Source of the DNA: Nitratireductor sp.
Lineage (GTDB): Bacteria > Pseudomonadota > Alphaproteobacteria > Rhizobiales > Rhizobiaceae
DNA: 64,000 bases
NCBI GenBank assembly: GCA_017854535.1
Contig: JAFMHL010000007.1
Location: 1-64,000 of the forward strand
Direction: 5' to 3'
Part shown: positions 21,337 to 29,282 of the stretch, one piece after another
How positions within the stretch are numbered: the stretch's first letter is position 1
Layout: every line of letters starts with the position of its first letter
Notes under the pieces: generated by a model
Seen by the model: the letters and a program-made list of their open reading frames with translations, nothing else
Databases searched by the model: none
Told to the model about the DNA's origin: nothing
Made by a program: the position numbers and the translations under genes

Positions 21337-22026
21337 ATGACACAACCTGTTTTACATCTTGATGGCGTAAGCCGGATTTACAGCGAAGCCCATGGAAAAA
21401 AGGTGACAGTTCTAGACGGAGCATCCTTTGAAATAGGCCAAGGGGAAATGGTCTCCTTGGTAGCGCCCTCTGGTGCGGGCAAGTCCACATTGCTTCATCT
21501 GGCGGGTCTGTTGGAAAAGCCTGATGCAGGTGAGGTTTATGTAGGTGGTGTGCCGACAGTTGGCTTGGCCGAAGACCAAAGAACTGGCCTTCGCCGCAAT
21601 GATATTGGCTTCATCTATCAATTTCACCATTTGCTGCCTGAGTTCACCGCACGCGAAAATCTGATGATCCCTCAATTGTTGCGGGGCATATCAAAGAGTG
21701 AGGCTTCTTCCCGCGCAATGGAATTGCTCACTTATATGGGCATTGAAGCCCGCGAGGATCATCGCCCGTCTGAACTATCCGGCGGAGAGCAGCAACGGGT
21801 GGCGATAGCCCGAGCTGTTGCCAATGGTCCAAAGTTGCTTTTGGCCGATGAACCGACAGGTAATCTTGATCCTGAAACATCTGATCGCGTGTTTAAGATG
21901 CTTGAGAGTCTGGTAAGAAGTACTGGCTTGTCGGCTTTGATCGCGACCCATAACCACGAACTTGCCAAACGCATGGACAAAACCGTCACGCTTAAAGGCG
22001 GTAAAGTGGTCGAGATGAAATTCTAA
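21337..22026 (+). CDS. lolD: Lipoprotein-releasing ABC transporter ATP-binding protein
   Basis: This 229-residue ATPase drives LolC. All ABC landmarks are present: Walker A (APSGAGKST), the signature LSGGEQQR, Walker B ([15 protein letters not shown]) and the H-loop (IATHNHE). It starts 12 bases after lolC. No classical terminator follows, though a 14-bp palindrome lies 22 bases downstream. Confidence 0.96.
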   Translation: MTQPVLHLDGVSRIYSEAHGKKVTVLDGASFEIGQGEMVSLVAPSGAGKSTLLHLAGLLEKPDAGEVYVGGVPTVGLAEDQRTGLRRNDIGFIYQFHHLLPEFTARENLMIPQLLRGISKSEASSRAMELLTYMGIEAREDHRPSELSGGEQQRVAIARAVANGPKLLLADEPTGNLDPETSDRVFKMLESLVRSTGLSALIATHNHELAKRMDKTVTLKGGKVVEMKF

Positions 22027-22048
22027 CTTCGCTTGCCATAAGCAATTT

Positions 22049-22062
22049 GGTTGAATTCAACC
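22049..22062 (+). other. Perfect 14-bp palindrome after lolD
   Basis: GGTTGAATTCAACC is a perfect palindrome 22 bases after the lolD stop. As RNA it could form only a five-pair stem with an AATT loop, without a T-run, so it is a weak terminator candidate. It could also be a protein-binding site for the promoter 120 bases downstream. Its role is unknown. Confidence 0.4.
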
Positions 22063-22181
22063 GCGCCCAAACTTGTTTGCCCAGTGCTACGGATCGCCAT
22101 TGAGCAGCTGCCGTTGCTGGAAAACATTCTTAAACAAAACTGATGAAAAAGGTGCAAATGGATTGCATCGCATTTTTCCTG

Positions 22182-22210
22182 TTGACTTAATTAAGATGAG
22201 AACATATAAA
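22182..22210 (+). promoter_or_regulatory. Sigma-70-like promoter of the small-peptide/dnaE segment
   Basis: TTGACT (22182-22187) and TATAAA (22205-22210) are separated by exactly 17 bases, a close match to the housekeeping consensus. It lies 70 bases before the ATG of the 32-codon gene in an AT-rich stretch. The LexA box overlaps its -10 hexamer. Confidence 0.7.
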
Positions 22211-22214
22211 GAAC
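22200..22214 (+). promoter_or_regulatory. LexA (SOS) box, GAAC-N7-GAAC
   Basis: GAAC at 22200-22203, seven bases, and GAAC at 22211-22214 exactly match the direct-repeat operator of alphaproteobacterial LexA (GTTC-N7-GTTC on the other strand). The seven-base spacer contains the promoter's -10 hexamer TATAAA, so bound LexA would block RNA polymerase. I saw no second box of this form in an intergenic region, but I did not scan the window exhaustively. Confidence 0.7.
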
Positions 22215-22280
22215 AATATAAATACATAACAAGAATTAGCTTGCCAATTTGTATCCGCAAGCTTTCAGAGGAGTTCTACC

Positions 22281-22379
22281 ATGTATGTTTCTTTCCGCGA
22301 TATTGCATCTCTTGGAACCATCAGTCTTTTCCTGACTACCATCTTTACATGGGCAGACATTTTACAAGCTGTTACCTGA
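22281..22379 (+). CDS. 32-residue membrane peptide behind a LexA box
   Basis: ATG 22281 has an excellent ribosome binding site (AGAGGAG, seven bases upstream) and opens 32 codons ending TGA. The peptide starts MYVSFRDIASLG, continues with a hydrophobic helix (TISLFLTTIFTWADIL) and ends QAVT. It would sit in the inner membrane with a short N-terminal arm. It lies 67 bases downstream of the LexA box. In Caulobacter a 29-residue LexA-controlled inner-membrane peptide, SidA, stops cell division; the similarity here is in size, topology and control, not a demonstrated homology. It is short enough to be missed by most gene finders. Confidence 0.7.
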   Translation: MYVSFRDIASLGTISLFLTTIFTWADILQAVT

Positions 22380-22425
22380 TTTAACTTTGTTCCTTGTTGG
22401 TCCGGAATTCACATTGGAGTGAGAC

Positions 22426-22644
22426 ATGAGACCGTATTTGAGACAAAAGGCGATCGATGTTTGTAATCGTAAAATCAGAAAGAGTGGGGAAGGCGTTGGA
22501 TTGTCATTCTACGCTTTCTTCTCGAATAAAAATGGCGATCCTGAATTGCTTTTGAATGCAGCTGTCTGGTGGATTGGTGCCCATCAATTGGACCATTTTG
22601 AAAAAGCGGTGGAAATTCGTAACATGATTGAAGCTGGGCAATGA
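22426..22644 (+). CDS. Small conserved-looking protein of unknown function
   Basis: This 72-residue soluble protein has GGAG six bases before the ATG and follows the membrane-peptide gene by 46 bases, so it is probably in the same LexA-controlled transcript. Residues include RQKAIDVCNRKIRKSGEGVGLSFYAFF and a helix with WWIGAHQLDHFEKAVEIRNM. It has no signal peptide, transmembrane helix or recognisable catalytic motif. I do not recognise a named family. It lies 117 bases before the preferred dnaE start. Confidence 0.75.
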   Translation: MRPYLRQKAIDVCNRKIRKSGEGVGLSFYAFFSNKNGDPELLLNAAVWWIGAHQLDHFEKAVEIRNMIEAGQ

Positions 22645-22761
22645 TGGCTTGCTCGAGATAGTTAGGGAAAATCCTGTCTCTTTTTTAAATTTGCTGCTTA
22701 TACCCTTGTGTGTTCGCTGTTTGCGATGCAAATCTGTTCCTGTGAACGGGAGCAAAGACCT

Positions 22762-25700
22762 TTGGGTAAAAAAGACGATCTTCATCAACAATTACAGGGC
22801 GAAGTTTCTTCGCCATCAGATGCGGCTGCAAGAGTTGCGTCTGGTCAAAAGCCGTTCGTACACTTGCATGTGCAATCTGCTTTTTCTTTGCTTGAATCGG
22901 CACTACCCCTAGCCAAGATAATTGATCTGGCTGTTGGAGATGATCAGCCTGCATTGGCGGTGACAGATCGAAACAGTCTTTTTGGTGCATTGGAATTTTC
23001 TGAAAAAGCTGCCTCAAAGGGCCTGCAACCCATAATGGGCTTAAAACTGGCCATTCATTTTGATGATGGTGAAGCAAAAACTTCTGGCTCCCGCAAAAAT
23101 GTGATGGAAACATTACCCACGATAATTCTGCTCGCCATGAACGAGGTAGGTTATGGCAATTTGATGAAACTTGCCAGCATTGCCCATATCGGTTCGCCTG
23201 AAGACGTGAACGACAAGGAGGCGGTTGTTGAAATTGACGCCAGCGAGGATGTCGTCGTTCTTGGGTCTAACAATAACAAGAATTCTGGCTTTGATCGCAC
23301 CACCCATTTAGGCCCGCATGTTTCGCCTGCAAATCTCGAAAAATACGCTGAGGATATTATTTGCCTTACGGGCGGCGGCGAGGGGCCAGTTAATATCCCA
23401 CTGAAAACGGGAGATGCGGCCCAGGCAACGTCACGCCTCCTTCATTTGAAAGCGATCTTTAAGGATCGCCTCTATGTGGAAATTCAACGCCACGGCTCCA
23501 GAGAGGAGCCACGTGAAGAAGTAATAGAAAACGCACTCTTGGAATTAGCCTATCAAAACGAATTGCCGATTGTTGCTACCAACCAGGCTCTCTTTCCAGC
23601 GCGCTCTGATTTCATGGCCCATGACGCATTGGTTTGTATAGCTGAAGGCGTCGTAGTTGGTGCGGAAGATCGTAAGACTTACACGGACGAGTATTACTTC
23701 AAGACAGCAGCCGAAATGAATGTGCTGTTTTATGATCTGCCTGAAGCCATCGATAACACCTCAGAAATTGCACAACGCTGCTCTTACCGTTCGCCTATGC
23801 GCGCGCCGATTTTACCACGCTTTGCTGCAGAACCGGGCGAAGACCCGGAAAAGGCGCTAAAAGCTGAAGCCAATGTGTTGCGCCAACAAGCTATTGCGGG
23901 TCTTGAAGAACGGATGGCTGCCTTTGAGCCAGCCAGCGGTTTTACCCGAGAGGACTATGACAAACGACTGGATTATGAACTGGGTATCATCGAACAGATG
24001 GGGTTCCCTGGATACTTTCTGATTGTTGCTGACTTTATCAAATGGGCAAAAAATCATGGTATTCCGGTCGGTCCAGGCAGGGGTTCTGGTGCCGGGTCTC
24101 TTGTTGCTTGGGTTTTGACGATTACCGACATTGATCCCATGCGGTTTTCCCTTCTATTCGAGCGTTTTTTGAACCCTGAACGTGTTTCTATGCCAGATTT
24201 CGACATCGATTTCTGTCAGGATCGGCGCGAGGAAGTCATCCACTATGTTCAGGACAAATATGGACGCGAACAGGTAGCCCAGATCATTACATTTGGAACA
24301 CTTCAAGCTCGCGCGGTAATCCGCGATGTCGGCCGTGTGTTGCAAATGCCTTATGGGCAGGTGGACCGGATTGCGAAAATGATCCCTGCCAATCCTGCTA
24401 ATCCCGTTACGCTAAAACAAGCAATGGAGCAGGAGCCGCGCTTAAAGGAAGCAAGAGACAGTGAGGAGATTGTCACCAAGCTTTTTGATATCTCTATTCG
24501 CCTCGAAGGGCTGTATCGGCACGCATCCACCCACGCTGCGGGTATCGTGATCGGAGATCGGCGCCTGGATGAATTGGTGCCGCTTTACCGCGATCCGCGA
24601 TCAGAAATGCCAGTCACCCAGTTCAACATGAAATGGGTTGAGCCAGCCGGTCTCGTCAAATTCGATTTTCTGGGATTGAAGACTTTGACAGTTCTCGAAA
24701 AAGCCGTCGAGTTTGTTGCCAATCGCGCCGAAGATCCTCAAAAGATTGATCTTCTGGCAGTTCCTTTGGATGATGCATCAACTTTCGAGATGCTTACACG
24801 CGGCGAAACAGTTGGCGTTTTCCAGTTGGAAAGCATGGGCATGCGCAAAGCCCTGATCGGCATGAAACCAGATCAGTTCGAAGACATTATTGCTTTGGTG
24901 GCGTTGTACCGACCCGGTCCAATGGAGAATATTCCGGTTTATAACGCTCGTAAAAACGGCGAAGAAGAAATCGAATCCATCCATCCCATGATCGATCATC
25001 TGGTGAAGGAAACCCAGGGCGTTATCGTTTATCAGGAACAGGTGATGCAGATCGCCCAAGAATTGGCCGGATATTCCCTTGGTGCTGCGGACCTCTTGCG
25101 CCGCGCTATGGGTAAGAAAATCCGTTCTGAAATGGATAAACAGCGCGGCATCTTTGTCAAAGGTGCCATGGCAAATGGCCTCAAAGAAAACCGCGCTAAC
25201 TCTATCTTCGATCTTTTGGCAAAATTTGCAGACTATGGTTTCAACAAATCCCACGCCGCAGCTTATGCGCTGGTTTCCTATCATACTGCCTATATGAAGG
25301 CGAATTTCCCCGTAGAGTTTTTGGCTGCCTCAATGCAGCTGGATATGGGCAATACAGACAAATTGGCGATTTTCCGTCAGGAAGCCAAGAGCCTCGATAT
25401 TGATCTTGTGCCACCGTCCGTTCAAACCTCTCATGCACATTTTACAGTTCGCAAGGCGAAAATCTACTATGCTCTGGCGGCGATCAAAGGCGTAGGTGAA
25501 AGTGCTGTTCGCCAGATCATCTCCGAGCGTGAGCAAAATGGAGAATACAAAGACCTATCTGAGTTTTTCTCTCGCATAGACATCCGTCAAGTAAACAAGC
25601 GGACCATTGAAAGCTTGATCTGCGCTGGAGCATTGGATTGCTTTGGTCACACCCGCGAGCAGCTATTGGCTGGAATGGAACGCTTGATGGGCTTTGCCAG

Positions 25701-26436
25701 CCGAATGGCGAGTGATCGCGAGTCTGGCCAAAACGACATGTTTGGCGCAGCAACGGGTGTGGTTGAAAAAATCGAACTGCCTGACATCAAACCGTGGACG
25801 CCATCAGAGCGGCTCCAGCGAGAATTTGGCGCTATGGGCTTTTATCTCTCTGCCCATCCGCTTGATGAATATCGTGATTTGATGACGAGAACCCGCGTTC
25901 AAATGTTCGCCGAGTTTGAACAGTCGGTTCGCGCAGGGGCAACCGCAGGCCGCTTGGCGGGAACCGTTACGGGAAGGCAGGAGCGTAAGACACGCACGGG
26001 CAAACGCATGGGCATCATCACGTTGTCTGATCCATCTGGTCAATATGAAGCTGTGATATTTGAAGAGGGCTTAAACCGTTTTCGCGACGCGTTGGAACCC
26101 GGACAATCAGTGATATTATTGGCAGGCGCTGAGCAACGGGAAGAGGGCGTTTCCGTGCGCATTCAAAGTGTAGAATCGCTGGAAGCAGAGGCAGCGCGTG
26201 TAACACAAAATCTGCGTATTTTCCTTCGCGACGAAAAACCCATCGCAGGCATATCAGCAATGCTGACGGGTAAATCCAGCCCAAGGCGCGGGGAAAGTCG
26301 CGTATCTGTCATTGTCATTGACGGCAATGGTGAGATGGAAGTGGAGGTCACTTTGCGGGAGAAGTTCAAAATGACTCCACAATTTGCCAATGCAATCAAA
26401 GCAGTACCTGGTATTCTTCAAGTGGAACTTGTGTAA
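22762..26436 (+). CDS. dnaE: DNA polymerase III subunit alpha
   Basis: This ~1224-residue replicative polymerase synthesises chromosomal DNA. Order of domains: PHP domain (FVHLHVQSAFSLLESALPL), the polymerase core with VGPGRGSGAGSLVAW and the catalytic PDFDIDFCQDRREE, the fingers and beta-binding regions, then a C-terminal OB fold. It is DnaE1, judged by length and place after lolCD, not the mutagenic DnaE2 of imuAB cassettes. The start is uncertain: TTG 22762 has GGGAG nine bases upstream, while GTG 22708 and ATG 22726 are in frame without clear sites. The PHP part has an insertion (around KNNSGFD-like Asn/Lys-rich residues) that makes it longer than the ~1165 residues common in the order. 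Confidence 0.95.
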   Translation: MGKKDDLHQQLQGEVSSPSDAAARVASGQKPFVHLHVQSAFSLLESALPLAKIIDLAVGDDQPALAVTDRNSLFGALEFSEKAASKGLQPIMGLKLAIHFDDGEAKTSGSRKNVMETLPTIILLAMNEVGYGNLMKLASIAHIGSPEDVNDKEAVVEIDASEDVVVLGSNNNKNSGFDRTTHLGPHVSPANLEKYAEDIICLTGGGEGPVNIPLKTGDAAQATSRLLHLKAIFKDRLYVEIQRHGSREEPREEVIENALLELAYQNELPIVATNQALFPARSDFMAHDALVCIAEGVVVGAEDRKTYTDEYYFKTAAEMNVLFYDLPEAIDNTSEIAQRCSYRSPMRAPILPRFAAEPGEDPEKALKAEANVLRQQAIAGLEERMAAFEPASGFTREDYDKRLDYELGIIEQMGFPGYFLIVADFIKWAKNHGIPVGPGRGSGAGSLVAWVLTITDIDPMRFSLLFERFLNPERVSMPDFDIDFCQDRREEVIHYVQDKYGREQVAQIITFGTLQARAVIRDVGRVLQMPYGQVDRIAKMIPANPANPVTLKQAMEQEPRLKEARDSEEIVTKLFDISIRLEGLYRHASTHAAGIVIGDRRLDELVPLYRDPRSEMPVTQFNMKWVEPAGLVKFDFLGLKTLTVLEKAVEFVANRAEDPQKIDLLAVPLDDASTFEMLTRGETVGVFQLESMGMRKALIGMKPDQFEDIIALVALYRPGPMENIPVYNARKNGEEEIESIHPMIDHLVKETQGVIVYQEQVMQIAQELAGYSLGAADLLRRAMGKKIRSEMDKQRGIFVKGAMANGLKENRANSIFDLLAKFADYGFNKSHAAAYALVSYHTAYMKANFPVEFLAASMQLDMGNTDKLAIFRQEAKSLDIDLVPPSVQTSHAHFTVRKAKIYYALAAIKGVGESAVRQIISEREQNGEYKDLSEFFSRIDIRQVNKRTIESLICAGALDCFGHTREQLLAGMERLMGFASRMASDRESGQNDMFGAATGVVEKIELPDIKPWTPSERLQREFGAMGFYLSAHPLDEYRDLMTRTRVQMFAEFEQSVRAGATAGRLAGTVTGRQERKTRTGKRMGIITLSDPSGQYEAVIFEEGLNRFRDALEPGQSVILLAGAEQREEGVSVRIQSVESLEAEAARVTQNLRIFLRDEKPIAGISAMLTGKSSPRRGESRVSVIVIDGNGEMEVEVTLREKFKMTPQFANAIKAVPGILQVELV

Positions 26437-26467
26437 TTCCCTACTAAAAGAACTTTGCTCTTATCCT

Positions 26468-27439
26468 CTATTTTTTGCTTTTAGGATGAATTGTCTTTCC
26501 TAGAATATGTGCATCTGTTCCAATAACATGCGCCGATGAACCGACAATCAGAGGGTCCGGTTTCCCAACCAGCTTGGTGTTCTTGCCAGGATATGGAAGA
26601 CTGGAAAGAAAATGTAGCATGCAATTCAGCCGGGCTCGTTTCTTGTCATCAGATTTAATGATGGTCCAAGGAGCGTCTGCCGTATCGGTGTAAAAAAACA
26701 TCGCTTCTTTGGCTTCGGTATAATCATCCCACTTGTCCAATGATTGGCGGTCAATTGGGGATAGCTTCCACTGTTTTAGCGGTTCTTTTTCCCGGCTTTT
26801 AAAACGGCGAAGTTGCTCATCGCGCGTTACTGAAAACCAATATTTATAGAGCCTGATGCCACTGCGTGTCAGCATACGTTCAAATTCTGGCGTCTGGCGC
26901 ATGAATTCCAAATATTCCTGTGGCGAGCAAAAACCCATCACGCGCTCTACGCCAGCACGATTATACCATGATCGGTCAAACATCACGATTTCACCGCCAG
27001 CGGGTAGATGTTGAACATAGCGTTGATAAAACCATTGTGTTCGTTCGCGGTCAGTCGGCTTATCCAACGCCACCACACGGGCACCACGTGGATTAAGGTG
27101 CTCCATAAACCGTTTGATAGTCCCACCTTTACCAGCTGCATCCCTTCCTTCGAAAACCATAGCAATGCGTTCGCCGGAGTTTCGTACCCATTCTTGAACC
27201 TTTAAAAGCTCTACCTGCAAATCAGCCTTTTTCTTTTCATAGGCTTGGCGGCTAATTTTCTTGGAATATGGATATTCGCCAGATTCAAACACCGAGCGAA
27301 CCGGATCGGTTTTGTCCAATTTACGTACAACCGTTGCGGTCTGTTTAGCAATTGGTGGATTCGGGCTTTGTAGATCAGGTTTTGCTACCTTAGCACCTTC
27401 ACTTATACGAACGTCAGACAATAGCTGGCTCCTTCCCAT
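26468..27439 (-). CDS. ppk2: Polyphosphate kinase 2 (class I)
   Basis: This 323-residue enzyme transfers phosphate between polyphosphate and nucleoside diphosphates, mainly to make ATP or GTP. Walker A (EGRDAAGKGGTIKRF, near residue 100), Walker B (MFDRSWYNRAGVERVMGF) and the lid region (RRFKSREKEPLKQWKLSPID) match PPK2 of the one-domain type. The ATG at 27439 has no ribosome binding site, whereas AAGGAG inside codons 2-4 is well placed for TTG 27421, so the true protein may be six residues shorter. It converges on dnaE across 31 bases. Confidence 0.94.
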   Translation of the reverse strand: MGRSQLLSDVRISEGAKVAKPDLQSPNPPIAKQTATVVRKLDKTDPVRSVFESGEYPYSKKISRQAYEKKKADLQVELLKVQEWVRNSGERIAMVFEGRDAAGKGGTIKRFMEHLNPRGARVVALDKPTDRERTQWFYQRYVQHLPAGGEIVMFDRSWYNRAGVERVMGFCSPQEYLEFMRQTPEFERMLTRSGIRLYKYWFSVTRDEQLRRFKSREKEPLKQWKLSPIDRQSLDKWDDYTEAKEAMFFYTDTADAPWTIIKSDDKKRARLNCMLHFLSSLPYPGKNTKLVGKPDPLIVGSSAHVIGTDAHILGKTIHPKSKK

Positions 27440-27508
27440 TATTCTATGAACTTATAAAAGCTATGAGAAGGAGGGAGGCATTGCATTGACGCAGATCAAG
27501 AAAGGCAC

Positions 27509-28261
27509 CTAAGCAGCAGAGACGATATCTATGTCTTTCAATATACCGATCGAGTTTTGTTTGCTTTCGTCATCAATCCAGGTTTGATTATTTTTTCCGC
27601 CAATTTTGATACGCAAATCATCAGCTATCGACTGCTCAATCGTTTGACGTAACGCGCTGCCTTCTGGAGCTATTTTTCTCAGGGTTTCTATGTCTATCCG
27701 AAACAGTTCTGCACTAGAAGTAACTTTCACTGTGCCAGTTGCAGGCTCGCCGGAAAAGCAGGTGATTTCGCCGACAAACTCATTTGCATTACACTTGGCA
27801 ACTTTCATCTTTGATCTGGAAACAGAAGCCGAGCCAGACCGAATATAATAGAAATAATCGATGGCTTGGTTTTCATTGATCAAAATAGCGCCAGCTTTCT
27901 CATTCACCCATTCGCCTGATTTGAAAAACTGTCGCGCCAATTCCTTGGGCAAGTGCGGTAGTTTGTTTGCAATCGTGTCACTTTCTCTTTCATCGAATTT
28001 GATGGCATGATGCACATAGTAGATCCGAGCCAATCCGATGACTGAAATAATAATCCATCAAAGCTGGATGATTGCAGAGGAAACATTGAAGTCTTTCATC
28101 AAACTCACCAATACCAGTACCGCTGCCGAACCATTTGCGATTGCATAATAGGGGCTGCTGCCTCTAAGGACGCCCACTTGAAGAGCTCCATAGGAACCAA
28201 GATACAGCGCAACACCCGCAAGGCCAGCGATTTCAAAGTGTCCACAGCCAAAGATTTCCAT
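27509..28261 (-). pseudogene. Cyclic-nucleotide-binding membrane protein, interrupted by an in-frame TGA
   Basis: One frame reads MEIFGCGHFEIAGLAGVAL from 28261, gives about three hydrophobic segments (CBU_0592-like), then a cNMP-binding domain (GAILINENQAIDYFYYIRSG, EFVGEITCFSG) to 27509. A TGA at 28058-28060 cuts it at codon 68: SSAIIQL, stop, WIIISVIGLARIYY. The frame is kept, and relatives have Ser-Trp here, so a single TCA-to-TGA change explains it. TTG 28033 could restart the cytoplasmic domain (174 residues), which would then lack most of the membrane part. Without that restart the gene is dead. TGA ends normal genes here, so recoding is unlikely. Confidence 0.8.
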
Positions 28262-28420
28262 GTCTAACAATCCAATCGGTAACGCCCACCATCGGGCTAA
28301 TTGTTTTGAACATGTCCTCAGTTCCAAAGATGTGCTTTTTGTCACACTTTGAATTTAGCGTTCCTTCCCAAAGTCGGACTTTCAGCTAAGATGAAGCTCT
28401 GAAAAGAAGGATATATTGCC

Positions 28421-28984
28421 ATGAAATTTTCTAAGGCCGCGATGCTCTTTCTCCTCATTCTTGGATCGATAGGGCTGGGACTTGCCAATCACTCTTATGC
28501 CGAGACGAAAACCGACTGGAAACCAGAACCAGCAAACCTGGTCGGCTTGGACGGCGTCGGAATTCGCTGTGTAGTGTCCAGCGATCGTAAATTTGTACAC
28601 CAAATGTGCAAAACCTTGATCAAGGCAGCCTCTGAAAAAGCAGCGGCTAAAGGATTGAAATCTGCCAGTGTCGGCATCAGCTGGGAGCGCAATCCGGATG
28701 ATGCCTATACATCAGCCATTGCAGCGGCAGAAATCTCCAGCCCCATGCTACTCGAGTTCTTCATTCGCGGGACAGATGGCAGTCCAGTATCGGGCGCAAT
28801 CCATATCCTTGCATCCGTTGAATATAAAGCGGCTATAGAGGAGGGCGCTGATAGCTCTCAGCCTCGCAAAGGTCGGCTGGTCATTTGGGAAAATGCTGGA
28901 ACCGCCAGCGGTGAAGCAAATAAACTGGCCAGTGTTTTGGCAAATCACATGGCTAAGAAACTAGATTTGTTGTTTGGGGAGTAG
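28421..28984 (+). CDS. Exported protein of unknown function
   Basis: This 187-residue protein has a classic signal peptide (hydrophobic MLFLLILGSIGLGLA, cleavage likely after NHSYA near residue 27). The mature part has two cysteines about 15 residues apart (IRCVVSS and HQMCKTLI), a mixed alpha/beta composition and no motif I can name. AAGGA stands before the ATG. It is divergent from the interrupted cyclic-nucleotide-binding gene and lies 298 bases before rpsB. Confidence 0.75.
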   Translation: MKFSKAAMLFLLILGSIGLGLANHSYAETKTDWKPEPANLVGLDGVGIRCVVSSDRKFVHQMCKTLIKAASEKAAAKGLKSASVGISWERNPDDAYTSAIAAAEISSPMLLEFFIRGTDGSPVSGAIHILASVEYKAAIEEGADSSQPRKGRLVIWENAGTASGEANKLASVLANHMAKKLDLLFGE

Positions 28985-29282
28985 GCGCATTTGAATTTGC
29001 CGCAAAGGCGCTTTCATAGGCAATGTGATCTTCGTCATACCGCCAAATTGCTCAATCTCATAATGCGCCTGTAGCCTAGTTTCCAATCCCCCCTTGCATT
29101 CCAATCTGTTTTCGCTTAATGCCACGCTCATTCCACACGCGGGATTGCGCGACTGGCCTCAGCCTCCAGCTTACACAAGCATGGCACCTGCCAGACTTCA
29201 GAAATGAAATAGCGTTCCGGTGACTTGCTTTTTGGCAGTTCATTCCCCGCGGAGGTTAAACCGGTAAAAGGAGAATATTACC
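28985..29282 (+). other. Noncoding region and leader of rpsB
   Basis: No plausible gene is seen in these 298 bases. The right end has AAAGGAG six to seven bases before the rpsB ATG. The left part may hold the rpsB promoter (listed separately). A leader of about 150 bases remains between it and the gene, room for autoregulation by protein S2 as known in other bacteria, but I could not identify a defined RNA motif. Confidence 0.5.
29094..29122 (+). promoter_or_regulatory. rpsB: Possible rpsB promoter
   Basis: TTGCAT (29094-29099) and TAATGC (29117-29122) are 17 bases apart. The -35 is fair and the -10 weak, so this is only a suggestion. It would start transcription near 29130. Confidence 0.35.

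Noticed and set aside
28058-28060. TGA as a recoded Sec or Trp codon
   Set aside because: TGA ends many intact genes here, no SECIS-like structure was seen, and homologues have Ser at this place.
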